From contig JANNXI010000250.1 in assembly GCA_031409495.1 (NCBI GenBank), positions 1 to 13,863 of the forward strand: a stretch of DNA of 13,863 nt, written 5' to 3'. The notes below the pieces were generated by a model that searched no databases, was not told where the DNA came from, and worked only from the letters and a program-made list of their open reading frames with translations. The DNA is from JANMDR01 sp031409495. Lineage in GTDB: Bacteria; Pseudomonadota; Gammaproteobacteria; Burkholderiales; Usitatibacteraceae. Each line of letters opens with the position of its first letter. The stretch's first letter is position 1. The position numbers and the translations under genes were made by a program. Shown in pieces: positions 7,149 to 13,273 of the stretch.

Positions 7149-8870
7149 ATGACCACTCATCTAAACCCGCAAATTTTCACCCGCACAGTCAACGAGGCCG
7201 CAGCAGCACAGCTTCAACAAGCTGGCTTATCGCCGCGCATGGCGCGGCTGTTCGCGGCGCGTGGCGTCTTGCATGCTGCGGAATTACAAACTGATTTAAG
7301 CGCCCTAATACCGCCTGAAACCCTTACCAATACCGGCGCTGCAGCCATTTTGCTAGCCGACGCCATTGCCGCGAAACAACGCCTACTCATCATCGCTGAC
7401 TACGATGCAGATGGTGCGACGGCCTGCGCAATCGGCATGAAAGCGCTGCAAATGATGGGTGCAATTGTTGACTACATCGTGCCAAATCGCTTTGAATTTG
7501 GCTACGGCTTAACGCCCGAAATTGTGCGCTTAGCGGCTGAGCAGATGCCAGACTGGATTATCACCGTAGATAACGGCATTGCCAGCGTGGACGGCGTAGC
7601 GGAAGCGAATCGGCTGGGCATCAAAGTGCTGGTAACAGATCATCATTTGCCCGGTGCCATCACCCCGCAAGCCGCGTGTATCGTTAATCCCAACCAAATC
7701 GGCTGTAATTTTGCCAGCAAAAATTTAGCGGGTTGCGGCGTAATTTTTTACGTAATGTTGGCGCTGCGCGCGGAACTGCGCAAGCGCGGTGCGTATGACG
7801 CAAAACCAACCCCAAATTTATCAGTGCTGCTTGATTTACTGGCGCTCGGCACGGTAGCCGACGTAGTGCGATTGGATCAAAATAACCGCATATTAGTTGA
7901 TCAGGGTTTGGCGCGCATCCGCGCCGGACGGGCATCTGCAGGCATTACGGCACTGCTAGATATTGCAGGACGCAAAGCTGAAACTGCGTCTGTTTACGAG
8001 CTAGGCTTTGTCATCGGCCCGCGCTTAAACGCCGCTGGCCGCCTAACCGATATGAGCCTAGGTATTAGCTGTTTGCTAGCCGAAAACGCAGAAACTGCGG
8101 CCGCACTGGCTACCGAGCTCGACACCCTAAACCGCGAACGCCGCGAAATCGAAGGCGACATGCGCGACGAAGCGATGTTTCAACTGGAAGAAGCACAAGA
8201 TGATGACAGCGTGCCGAGCGACGGCTACACCATTTGCGTGTACCAACCCACATGGCACCAAGGCGTCATCGGCATTTTGGCGTCCCGCGTACGGGAGCGC
8301 TACCACCGCCCCGTGATCGCCTTCGCGCCCGACGGCCAAGGCAATTTGAAAGGTTCTGGCCGGTCGATTGGCACCCTGCACCTCCGCGATGCGCTAGATT
8401 TAGTCTCAAAACGCCACCCGCAACTACTGCAAAAATTTGGCGGCCATGCAATGGCAGCAGGCTTGAGCTTAAAAATTGATGATTACGCCAAGTTTGTTGA
8501 CGCTTTTGAAGCAGCGGCGCGCAGCATGTTGCAGCCAGAAGATTTAGCACTACGGGTGGAAACTGACGGCGAATTAGCTAATGCCGACTTCAACCTAGAC
8601 TTTGTCCGTGAAACCCAAAAATACGTATGGGGACAAGGCTTTGCTGCCCCTACTTTTCGTGGCAAATTTAGCGTGGTGTCACAACGAGTAGTCGGCGAAA
8701 AACACCTAAAACTGAAGCTACAAATTGCCGGTAGCAATGCCGAAATCGAAGCCCTACGCTTCGGGTCACCAGACCCACTGCCCCCAGAAATTGAAGGCGC
8801 ATTCCGCTTAAGCCGCAACGAATTTCGGGGTAACGAAACACTGCAACTGATATTCGAGCAGCTAGTTTAA
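7149..8870 (+). CDS. recJ: RecJ, single-strand-specific 5'-3' exonuclease, 573 aa
   Basis: Cytoplasmic DHH-family exonuclease that degrades single-stranded DNA 5' to 3' in the RecF recombination pathway, in mismatch repair and at stalled forks. Conserved metal-binding motifs are complete: ADYDADGATA (residues 83-92), TVDNGIAS (139-146), LVTDHH (161-166) and LGTVADVV (233-240), plus GPRLNAAGRL (290-299). The DHHA1 domain shows GSGRS (402-406) and GGHAMAAG (431-438), and an OB-like C-terminal domain follows. Length is as expected for proteobacterial RecJ (about 560-580). It follows the RpfE-type gene by five bases and ends at a strong terminator. Its place just upstream of lexA/imuA puts three DNA-damage genes side by side, but the terminator and the lexA promoter separate the units. 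Confidence 0.97.
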   Translation: MTTHLNPQIFTRTVNEAAAAQLQQAGLSPRMARLFAARGVLHAAELQTDLSALIPPETLTNTGAAAILLADAIAAKQRLLIIADYDADGATACAIGMKALQMMGAIVDYIVPNRFEFGYGLTPEIVRLAAEQMPDWIITVDNGIASVDGVAEANRLGIKVLVTDHHLPGAITPQAACIVNPNQIGCNFASKNLAGCGVIFYVMLALRAELRKRGAYDAKPTPNLSVLLDLLALGTVADVVRLDQNNRILVDQGLARIRAGRASAGITALLDIAGRKAETASVYELGFVIGPRLNAAGRLTDMSLGISCLLAENAETAAALATELDTLNRERREIEGDMRDEAMFQLEEAQDDDSVPSDGYTICVYQPTWHQGVIGILASRVRERYHRPVIAFAPDGQGNLKGSGRSIGTLHLRDALDLVSKRHPQLLQKFGGHAMAAGLSLKIDDYAKFVDAFEAAARSMLQPEDLALRVETDGELANADFNLDFVRETQKYVWGQGFAAPTFRGKFSVVSQRVVGEKHLKLKLQIAGSNAEIEALRFGSPDPLPPEIEGAFRLSRNEFRGNETLQLIFEQLV

Positions 8871-8889
8871 GGCTAAAAAACGCTGAATA

Positions 8890-8938
8890 AATGCCTTGGA
8901 GATGCCCACTATTAGGGCGTTTTCAAGGCATTTTTTTT
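8890..8938 (+). terminator. Rho-independent terminator after recJ
   Basis: AATGCCTTG (8890-8898) pairs with CAAGGCATT (8924-8932). An inner GCCC (8904-8907)/GGGC (8915-8918) stem stabilises the loop, and eight T residues follow (8931-8938). It begins 19 bases after the recJ stop codon and isolates the rpfE-recJ unit from lexA. Confidence 0.93.
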
Positions 8939-8954
8939 GGTGCGCCTGCCCGCC

Positions 8955-9021
8955 GCTTCCCGTAGGTCAGCTCGCTCAGCTTCCCGTAGCCCGGCTCGGG
9001 CGGCCATATGCGCTAGCCGGG
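8955..9021. repeat. Direct repeat plus inverted repeat in the recJ-lexA gap
   Basis: GCTTCCCGTAG occurs at 8955-8965 and again at 8979-8989. The second copy runs directly into an inverted repeat, CCCGGCT (8990-8996) and AGCCGGG (9015-9021), which G-U pairing would lengthen to about 10 bp in RNA. The block is more G+C-rich than the lexA leader that follows. It resembles the short palindromic intergenic repeats scattered in many proteobacterial genomes, but only one such block is in the window, so family membership is unproven. Otherwise the 8939-9197 gap holds only the lexA promoter region. Confidence 0.45.
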
Positions 9022-9086
9022 TTGGTGTTGGCAATACGAATACTTCGTCCAGATGCTACCGAAATCTCAATGGCAAAAAATAACCC

Positions 9087-9115
9087 TTGCATTCCCAAAA
9101 CCAATATGGTGTAAT
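9087..9115 (+). promoter_or_regulatory. lexA promoter
   Basis: TTGCAT (9087-9092) and TGTAAT (9110-9115) are 17 bases apart, giving a plausible sigma70 promoter with a start near 9122 and a leader of about 75 bases. The -10 hexamer is embedded in the left arm and centre of the palindrome at 9108-9125, so a protein bound there would block RNA polymerase directly. Confidence 0.65.
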
Positions 9116-9129
9116 TATTTACACCGTAT
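9104..9129. promoter_or_regulatory. Palindromic operator, probable atypical LexA box
   Basis: GGTGTAA (9108-9114), TTAT, TTACACC (9119-9125) form a perfect 7-bp inverted repeat. After one mismatch (T9107/G9126) the symmetry continues as ATA (9104-9106) with TAT (9127-9129), giving a 26-base near-palindrome. It overlaps the predicted -10 and start of lexA, the expected place for an autoregulatory LexA operator. The standard CTGT-N8-ACAG box of beta- and gammaproteobacteria is not found in the recJ-lexA gap. Binding by LexA is inference; another regulator could use this site. Confidence 0.6.
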
Positions 9130-9197
9130 GAATTTGCACCATCAACAATTACCTAAGCCATTGCACTAAAACAACTTTTATAAAAGCTGAGCCAATC

Positions 9198-9791
9198 TTG
9201 CAAAATCTCACCCCTCGCCAACAAGCCATTTTCGACTTCATTCGTGAAACCATCGAAGGCGCATCCATGCCGCCCAGCCTGCAAGAAATTCAAGCGCATT
9301 TTGGCTTCGCATCCCACAACGCTGCTGTGAAGCACCTGCAAGCCTTGGTCGCAAAAGGCGCAATTCAGCTGCAGGCAGGCAAAGCGCGCGGCATCTCCTT
9401 GCTGCAACAAACTGGTTTAGCCGTGATCGGCAGCGTTGCCGCAGGCAGCCCAATCTTAGCGCAAGAAAACATTGAAACCCGCGTGAAATTTGACGCCAAT
9501 TATTTTCGTCCCCACGCAGATTTTTTGCTCCGCGTAAAGGGCATGAGCATGCGCGATATTGGCGTAATCGACGGTGATTTAGTCGCAGTGCACAAAACTG
9601 CTGACGCACGCGACGGGCAAGTAGTGGTAGCCAGAATCGGTGAAGAAGTGACCCTAAAACGCTACACCCGCAAAGGTGAAAGCGTGCGCCTGTTGGCAGA
9701 GAACCCAGATTTTGCCCCAATCGAAGTTGACCCACGCAGCGCCGATTTTTCCATCGAAGGCTTGTTTGTAGGCCTAATTCGACAAGCTTAG
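9198..9791 (+). CDS. lexA: LexA, SOS response repressor, 197 aa
   Basis: Transcriptional repressor of the DNA-damage response that cleaves itself when RecA filaments form. The N-terminal winged helix-turn-helix (about residues 1-65) begins LTPRQQAIFDFIRE and has the recognition helix SHNAAVKHLQAL (39-50), which aligns without gaps to E. coli LexA but has Val44-Lys45 instead of Glu44-Glu45. The C-terminal peptidase domain is intact: cleavage bond Ala82-Gly83 in VAAGSPILA, nucleophile Ser117 in VKGMSMRDIG, and general base Lys154 in EEVTLKRY. Length fits (E. coli 202). Start is a TTG at 9198-9200; it places LTPRQQ at the usual position, and no ATG in frame is available. The ribosome binding site is weak, so expression may be kept low. 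It probably represses its own promoter through the palindrome at 9108-9125 and is likely co-transcribed with the ImuA-like gene. Confidence 0.96.
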   Translation: MQNLTPRQQAIFDFIRETIEGASMPPSLQEIQAHFGFASHNAAVKHLQALVAKGAIQLQAGKARGISLLQQTGLAVIGSVAAGSPILAQENIETRVKFDANYFRPHADFLLRVKGMSMRDIGVIDGDLVAVHKTADARDGQVVVARIGEEVTLKRYTRKGESVRLLAENPDFAPIEVDPRSADFSIEGLFVGLIRQA

Positions 9792-9826
9792 AAACTAAAG
9801 ATAACCCTACCCTCGCGGAGCACATC

Positions 9827-11389
9827 ATGATTCTAAATTTCGCCCTCAACACCATATTTGACCAAGCACAGCTGGTTTTTCAGCGCTTAAACTCATCCGT
9901 GCTTGATTACGTTAGAGGGAGTACAAATCATGTTGGCGTAAACTCTTCTACCGGCGCTTCAGCCATGCCGCCCTCGACGCCCAAAATTTTGGCCTGCGCA
10001 CCTAAAAGCAACAATACTGGCCGCAGTACCAGTTACAGCACCGGCCAAAGCACTGGCTATGGCGCACTAGATGCAGCACTTATCAACGGCGGCTGGCCCG
10101 AATTTGGTACGGTTGAAGTAGTCGCGGACAATTTTGCCTTCAGCGAACTCGCTCTATTTTTACCACTGCTCGTCAAAATAACGCAGGCAAAACAACAAGT
10201 TGCGTGGATTTCGCCACCCCAAATGCCGCACTTACCCACGCTGCAAGATCACGGTATCGCCACTGAAAACCTGCAAATAGTAATGGCATACGGCCACACT
10301 AGCTATTGGGCAGCAGCACAAGCGCTGCGCGCGGGTAATGCCCGCGTACTGCTCTACTGGCCTGAAGCCAGTGTCAATGTCAACCAGCGCAACGCGCTTA
10401 GTCAACTTGCACACACAAGCGGCACCCTATTATTTATGCTCGTCGCAAGCGACGAAACGATAAATACCGATACTGCTGTTCGGTTGCTGCTTGGTATTGC
10501 GCCGGCGAGTAAACCGCAGCAAATCGATGGGTGGTCTAATGCAGTTACAAACTCAGTCGCACGCCCTGCCCCGAGCGCTGCAGACTTACTGGTAAATACG
10601 AGAGCAATTATTTTTGAACCACAATCGCGCGCAACTTCTGCAAGCAAACGAAAAAAATCGCTCGATGTTCCAATGCTCAACGGTATTAGCTATTCAAGCG
10701 CCTTCGCTGCCGCTACCTGTCCAACGCGGGAAGAAAAGCCTAGCGCCTCGTTTAATCACGCTGCAGCCGCGGACGCGTGGGTAACAGTTCTTTCAGGCCG
10801 TCCCGGCGAAGCCGTACATGCGACCAAAGCCTTCGATGCCAGCTGTGCCACCAATACCGCTATCCCCATTTCAGTAAAGATATCAAAGTCAGCCGCCGCA
10901 CTAGCAAAATCCAACGTGGGCACAAACATTGGCGTTCAGCCGACGTCTACCCTATCGAAGGTCAGCGCAACGCCAGCGCATTCAAAACCAGTACAAAACA
11001 AGCCTGAAACCACCATAGAGACCACCCAAAGACGCCCTATTTTAGGCCATCTCCAGACATCCGTTGAAACGCTACAGCTCGCCGAAACGCGGATTGATGT
11101 TCTCCGGCTGAACCGGTTTGACCGCTTGGTCTCAGTTAACCTGCCAGCAGGATCAAGTGCCTCTGTGAAGCTGGCCACGCCGTCACGCCGCGCTCGGCTA
11201 CTAGCGCGCAATAATTTACGGACTAGCGCAGCCGAACCGCTAGTTGGCCAAACGCTACTGCGCCAGCAAGCTAAAAATGCCAGCAAAGCGCGTAACACGC
11301 AACAAGCAGAAAGTACTGGTTCTTGGGCGCCAAGCAATATCAAACTACGTACTGCGCAAAATACGCTCGCGCAGCAACAATTGGCGTGA
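9827..11389 (+). CDS. imuA: ImuA/SulA-like SOS protein with long C-terminal extension, 520 aa
   Basis: RecA-like ImuA family protein. In the usual lexA-imuA-imuB-dnaE2 cassette ImuA supports the ImuB-DnaE2 error-prone polymerase. The family core is residues 76-225: STGYGALDAALINGGWPEFG (75-94), EVVADNFAFSELALFLPLL where RecA has its P-loop (Walker A absent, as usual for ImuA), WISPPQMPHLPTL and WAAAQALRAGNARVLLYWPE. SulA is related but lacks the GGWP segment. Typical ImuA proteins are roughly 200-270 residues. Here about 75 residues precede the core and about 290 follow, rich in Ala, Ser, Thr and Lys. Within the tail, TRIDVLRLNRFDRLVSVNLP (421-440) resembles the C-terminal strand pair of ImuA, so the extra part may be an insertion. 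A GGAG at 9817-9820, six bases before the ATG, supports the start. It lies 35 bases after lexA. No imuB or dnaE2 follows; the next gene is convergent. Confidence 0.75.
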   Translation: MILNFALNTIFDQAQLVFQRLNSSVLDYVRGSTNHVGVNSSTGASAMPPSTPKILACAPKSNNTGRSTSYSTGQSTGYGALDAALINGGWPEFGTVEVVADNFAFSELALFLPLLVKITQAKQQVAWISPPQMPHLPTLQDHGIATENLQIVMAYGHTSYWAAAQALRAGNARVLLYWPEASVNVNQRNALSQLAHTSGTLLFMLVASDETINTDTAVRLLLGIAPASKPQQIDGWSNAVTNSVARPAPSAADLLVNTRAIIFEPQSRATSASKRKKSLDVPMLNGISYSSAFAAATCPTREEKPSASFNHAAAADAWVTVLSGRPGEAVHATKAFDASCATNTAIPISVKISKSAAALAKSNVGTNIGVQPTSTLSKVSATPAHSKPVQNKPETTIETTQRRPILGHLQTSVETLQLAETRIDVLRLNRFDRLVSVNLPAGSSASVKLATPSRRARLLARNNLRTSAAEPLVGQTLLRQQAKNASKARNTQQAESTGSWAPSNIKLRTAQNTLAQQQLA

Positions 11390-11414
11390 ATTTTTAGGTA
11401 GCGCTTATCTGCTC

Positions 11415-12185
11415 CTAACCCTTCGAAACTGCCGCCAACGCCGCATCTAAGCGCCGAATCACGGGCATGTATAAGTCGCTAGTGTGGCTGCTCCAACGCT
11501 TCATGTCGCGGGCAATTTCTTCGCGTATTGCGGTGGCTTGGCGAATTTCTCCGGCAGCGACTAGTGCGATGGCATATTCAGCACGTACTTCGACGTTACC
11601 GAATTTCGCATTTGCAGCGCTAAGCTCGGTCTTTGCATCGGACTGTCTGCCTGCTGCGGTTAGCGATCGTGCCAGCGTTAAGGATACTTCTTCAGGTTTA
11701 AATGTGGGGTTTTCGCGGCGAATAGCCTCTAAATGGTTGATAGCTTGTGCGTGTTGTTGGTGTCCGATGTAAGCTAAAGCTGCGCCGAAGCGCATTGTCA
11801 CATCGCTTGAAAATGGGCCAACTAAGCAAGCTTCATAGTTCACTACCGCATCGGCAAATTGCCCCGCGCCATACTGCGCAGCAGCTAGACGCATTTGGTT
11901 TTGCGCAGTGGGCGTGTATTCAAAAATTTCTTGGGCTTCACGTAGTTCTCGCTTTGGATCAAGCGTGTGGACGATACCTTTTGCGGTGGCTGAAGCCATT
12001 TTTTTAACACCCCGCTCCATCTTGCTGCCAGGTAAGTACACCGCAAAAAAGTATACCAAGCTGCCCAAAATTGGAAATGTGAATAAAATAATCAGCCAGT
12101 ACATTTGCTGGCTATTGCGCATTGCATGAATTGCAAAAAATAGCGCAACGGCAAAGTGTAAAATTCCCAATCCGATGAATGGCAT
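11415..12185 (-). CDS. Membrane-anchored TPR protein with PLDc_N-like N-terminus, 256 aa
   Basis: Inner-membrane protein with two N-terminal hydrophobic helices (about residues 3-20 and 28-50). The second sits in MYWLIILFTFPILGSLVYFF, the pattern of the 'PLDc_N' membrane domain found in phospholipase D-like and small membrane proteins. From about residue 90 to 240 the sequence is a run of amphipathic helix pairs typical of tetratricopeptide repeats (AQNQMRLAAAQYGAGQFADA, VTMRFGAALAYIGHQQHAQA, VSLTLARSLTAAGRQSDAKT and AEYAIALVAAGEIRQATA). It is therefore a likely scaffold for protein contacts at the membrane; the partner is unknown. Start is the ATG at 12185-12183, preceded by AAGGGA six bases upstream. 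A TTG at 12215 would add ten residues without support. It is convergent with the ImuA-like gene, with only 25 bases between the stops, and I see no clear terminator in that gap. Confidence 0.8.
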   Translation of the reverse strand: MPFIGLGILHFAVALFFAIHAMRNSQQMYWLIILFTFPILGSLVYFFAVYLPGSKMERGVKKMASATAKGIVHTLDPKRELREAQEIFEYTPTAQNQMRLAAAQYGAGQFADAVVNYEACLVGPFSSDVTMRFGAALAYIGHQQHAQAINHLEAIRRENPTFKPEEVSLTLARSLTAAGRQSDAKTELSAANAKFGNVEVRAEYAIALVAAGEIRQATAIREEIARDMKRWSSHTSDLYMPVIRRLDAALAAVSKG

Positions 12186-12252
12186 GACCAATCCCTTTAA
12201 ACAAAGAACGAACAAATTTGCGAACTAGCGCTAAAACCAAACCCACAAAAAA

Positions 12253-12286
12253 TAACGCTGGCTGATGGGCGCATCAGCCAGCGTTA
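12253..12286 (-). terminator. Rho-independent terminator after the cytochrome c pair
   Basis: A perfect 15-bp stem, TAACGCTGGCTGATG (12253-12267) with CATCAGCCAGCGTTA (12272-12286), encloses a four-base loop. On the minus strand the stem runs into TTTTTTG, so it terminates transcripts from the cytochrome genes, 27 bases beyond the 12313 stop. It also separates them from the TPR gene on the same strand. Confidence 0.95.
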
Positions 12287-12312
12287 GATATTACAAACAA
12301 AACTTTAAAAAA

Positions 12313-12669
12313 CTAATATTTGGACCGCAATGGCGAAGGCTGCGCCGCATAATATACCGCCAAGTCTTTCATATCTTGTGTTTTTAGCGCAGCGGCAAAA
12401 CCATTCATTGACGCATTCTTCCGCTTACCCGATTTATATTGCTGTAAAGCGGCAACGATGTAATCAGGATGCTGACCAGCCAATATCGGGTAATCAGGCG
12501 CAATCGGCTTCGCGCCGCCTTCGCCGTGGCAGGCAGCACAAGTGGCAGCCTTGGTTTTACCGGCTTCAACGCTTCCTGACACAGAACTGGCAGAAGCGGT
12601 TGCGCTCACAAACGCGCTAATTCCGAAAGCAACTGTCAAAGCGATGGTGTTCAATTTAAGCGTTTTCAT
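12313..12669 (-). CDS. Class I cytochrome c (c4/c553-like), monoheme, 118 aa
   Basis: Periplasmic electron carrier. A Sec signal peptide (MKTLKLNTIALTVAFGISAF..., cleavage probably after an Ala near residue 27) is followed by one covalent heme site CAACH at residues 44-48. The likely axial methionine is Met88 in NASMNGFAAAL, and the C-terminal helix LAVYYAAQ is typical of the cytochrome c4/c553 family. The tail PSPLRSKY extends slightly beyond the last helix. Its ATG overlaps the stop of the upstream cytochrome gene (ATGA), with a GGAGG/AAGG ribosome binding region inside that gene. The mature domain matches one half of a diheme cytochrome c4. Its redox partner is not shown by the window. Confidence 0.92.
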   Translation of the reverse strand: MKTLKLNTIALTVAFGISAFVSATASASSVSGSVEAGKTKAATCAACHGEGGAKPIAPDYPILAGQHPDYIVAALQQYKSGKRKNASMNGFAAALKTQDMKDLAVYYAAQPSPLRSKY

Positions 12670-13034
12670 TTGCCTTCCCCTCCGGCTGCCGCATAGTAAG
12701 CAGCAATGTTTAGTATGTCTTTGTCAGACAAGGCTGACGCTAAACCCTTCATTGTTTGGTTGTACCGCTCTCCTGATTTGTAGGCCTTCAGCGCGCTATA
12801 AATGTAGCCCGCTTGTTGCCCGCCAATTTTAGGCACAGCATACACTTCGGGAAACGCAGTTTTAGAGCCAATCACACCATGGCAGCCCGAGCAAATTGCA
12901 ACGGCGCGCTTGCCGCCGGCTACCGGATCGCCCACGGCAGCAGCGGCAGGTGTTTGTGCGGCTGCACCACCTGCAACTGATGCAAGCGCGGCAGCGAAAC
13001 ACGGTGCCGCAAATTTAATAAGGAGGTTTTTCAT
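12666..13034 (-). CDS. Class I cytochrome c (c4/c553-like), monoheme, 122 aa
   Basis: Periplasmic monoheme cytochrome and first gene of the pair. Signal peptide MKNLLIKFAAPCFAAALASV ends in GGAAAQ, with cleavage likely after Ala26. An Ala-rich linker precedes the heme motif CSGCH (residues 48-52). The candidate axial ligand is Met95 in YNQTMKGLASAL, and the C-terminal helix is ILNIAAYYAAAGG. It shares the spacing and the 'Y.SG.R....M.G.A..L' signature with the next gene, so the two probably arose by duplication. Start ATG 13034 has no strong Shine-Dalgarno sequence, and I could not find a convincing promoter in 13035-13273. The transcript should end at 12253-12286. Confidence 0.92.
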   Translation of the reverse strand: MKNLLIKFAAPCFAAALASVAGGAAAQTPAAAAVGDPVAGGKRAVAICSGCHGVIGSKTAFPEVYAVPKIGGQQAGYIYSALKAYKSGERYNQTMKGLASALSDKDILNIAAYYAAAGGEGK

Positions 13035-13186
13035 TTATCTAGCAGTTCGAACAAGTTAAGATGGAAACAAAGGAAATAATCACGTAAATTCACTTAAATA
13101 TTGCTTATGGGCCTAATTTGCAGCCTATCTTTTCAAGCCCAAATGATACTACGCCGGCCGTTTTCACTCAAGGACTAGTGTAGTTT

Positions 13187-13249
13187 TAGCGTTTATAGCA
13201 ATTTGTGCAGCATAGGAGCCACCGATGCCGTCAACATTGGCTTACGCTA
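13187..13249. repeat. Weak inverted repeat in the rlmB-cytochrome gap
   Basis: TAGCGT (13187-13192) and ACGCTA (13244-13249) are inverted with about 50 bases between them, each flanked on the outside by T- or A-rich bases. On the minus strand the right arm is preceded by TTTTTT downstream of rlmB. It may belong to a poor terminator region for rlmB, but chance is possible. The 13035-13273 gap holds nothing else I can support. Confidence 0.2.
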
Positions 13250-13273
13250 TAAAAAACGACCAATTGAAGCGCA

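Noticed and set aside
9238..9855. 205-codon minus-strand ORF opposite lexA
   Set aside because: Antisense shadow of lexA; Arg/Cys/Leu-rich, with no start signal.
10936..11343. 135-codon minus-strand ORF opposite the ImuA-like tail
   Set aside because: I considered it as the real gene in place of the tail. It has no ribosome binding site or domain, and the plus frame continues unbroken from a well-supported start.
12186..12215. TTG start for the TPR protein at 12215
   Set aside because: The ATG at 12185 has AAGGGA six bases upstream and begins the hydrophobic segment directly.
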